The notes under the pieces: model-generated | Database searches by the model: none | Told to the model about the DNA's origin: nothing | Seen by the model: only the letters and a program-made list of their open reading frames with translations | Part shown: positions 6,543 through 6,624 of the stretch, piece after piece | Position numbering within the stretch: the first letter of the stretch is position 1 | Layout: the number at the start of each line of letters is the position of its first letter | Program-made: the position numbers and the translations under genes | DNA from: Pseudomonadota bacterium | Lineage (GTDB): Bacteria; Pseudomonadota; Alphaproteobacteria; Paracaedibacterales; CAITNM01 | Direction of reading: 5' to 3' | Assembly: GCA_026400695.1 (NCBI GenBank) | Contig: JAPLON010000096.1 | Coordinates: 1-6,624, forward strand | DNA: 6,624 bases

Positions 6543-6624
6543 GTCTCTTTTTGATATTTTATTTGTAAATTAAGAAATTTGATGCCATATAAGATTTGTG
6601 ATTAATGTAACTTGCTATACACAA

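Larger units (their letters stand above)
6408..6624. other. AT-rich region upstream of hppA, no gene seen
   Basis: These 217 bp hold the hppA promoter candidate, an inverted repeat and a 16-bp palindrome. On the minus strand an open stretch of about 21 codons enters from the right edge and stops at a TAA near 6561, which is too short to call as the end of a gene. No tRNA or other RNA gene is visible. Confidence 0.6.

Noticed and set aside
6563..6593. Plus-strand promoter leading out of the right edge (TTGTAA, TATAAG)
   Set aside because: The spacing is 19 bp, the -35 is poor and no gene is visible downstream within the window.
6561..6624. C-terminal end of a minus-strand gene entering from the right edge
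   Set aside because: Only about 21 codons are open, with no recognisable sequence; such a stretch is expected by chance.

Overview
The window looks like a piece of an AT-rich alphaproteobacterial genome, most likely a host-associated lineage of the Rickettsiales/Holosporales type. This is inferred from remembered similarity, not from a search. UvrA carries the CPVSGF form of its first zinc knuckle, which I recall from alphaproteobacterial and rickettsial UvrA proteins. HppA has the K+-independent signature and an N-terminal region resembling rickettsial H+-pyrophosphatases. Intergenic DNA is very A+T-rich.

Layout from left to right. Positions 1-137 hold one end of an insertion sequence: the first 31 codons of an IS1595-family (IS1016-like) transposase on the minus strand, its ribosome binding site, a hairpin, and a probable terminal inverted repeat starting GGGGCTGT at 137. 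Just outside it, on the plus strand, is an unrecognised 315-aa gene (185-1132) with a Cys-rich, basic C-terminus. Its reading frame stays open upstream across the IS boundary and it has no visible ribosome binding site, so it may have lost its 5' end to the insertion. It converges with uvrA (1185-4064, minus), and a hairpin lies over the junction.

Upstream of uvrA is a 261-bp AT-rich intergenic region holding a likely uvrA promoter and a clear intrinsic terminator for hppA. hppA (4326-6407, minus) encodes a membrane proton-pumping pyrophosphatase. The last 217 bp (6408-6624) are AT-rich and hold a candidate hppA promoter and two small inverted repeats, with no supportable gene.

uvrA and hppA are housekeeping genes with separate transcription signals. 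UvrA recognises DNA damage for nucleotide excision repair, and HppA couples pyrophosphate hydrolysis to proton pumping. Nothing suggests they cooperate. The accessory part is the left end (IS plus orphan gene). I do not see a convincing new multi-gene system; the most novel item is the orphan protein next to the IS.
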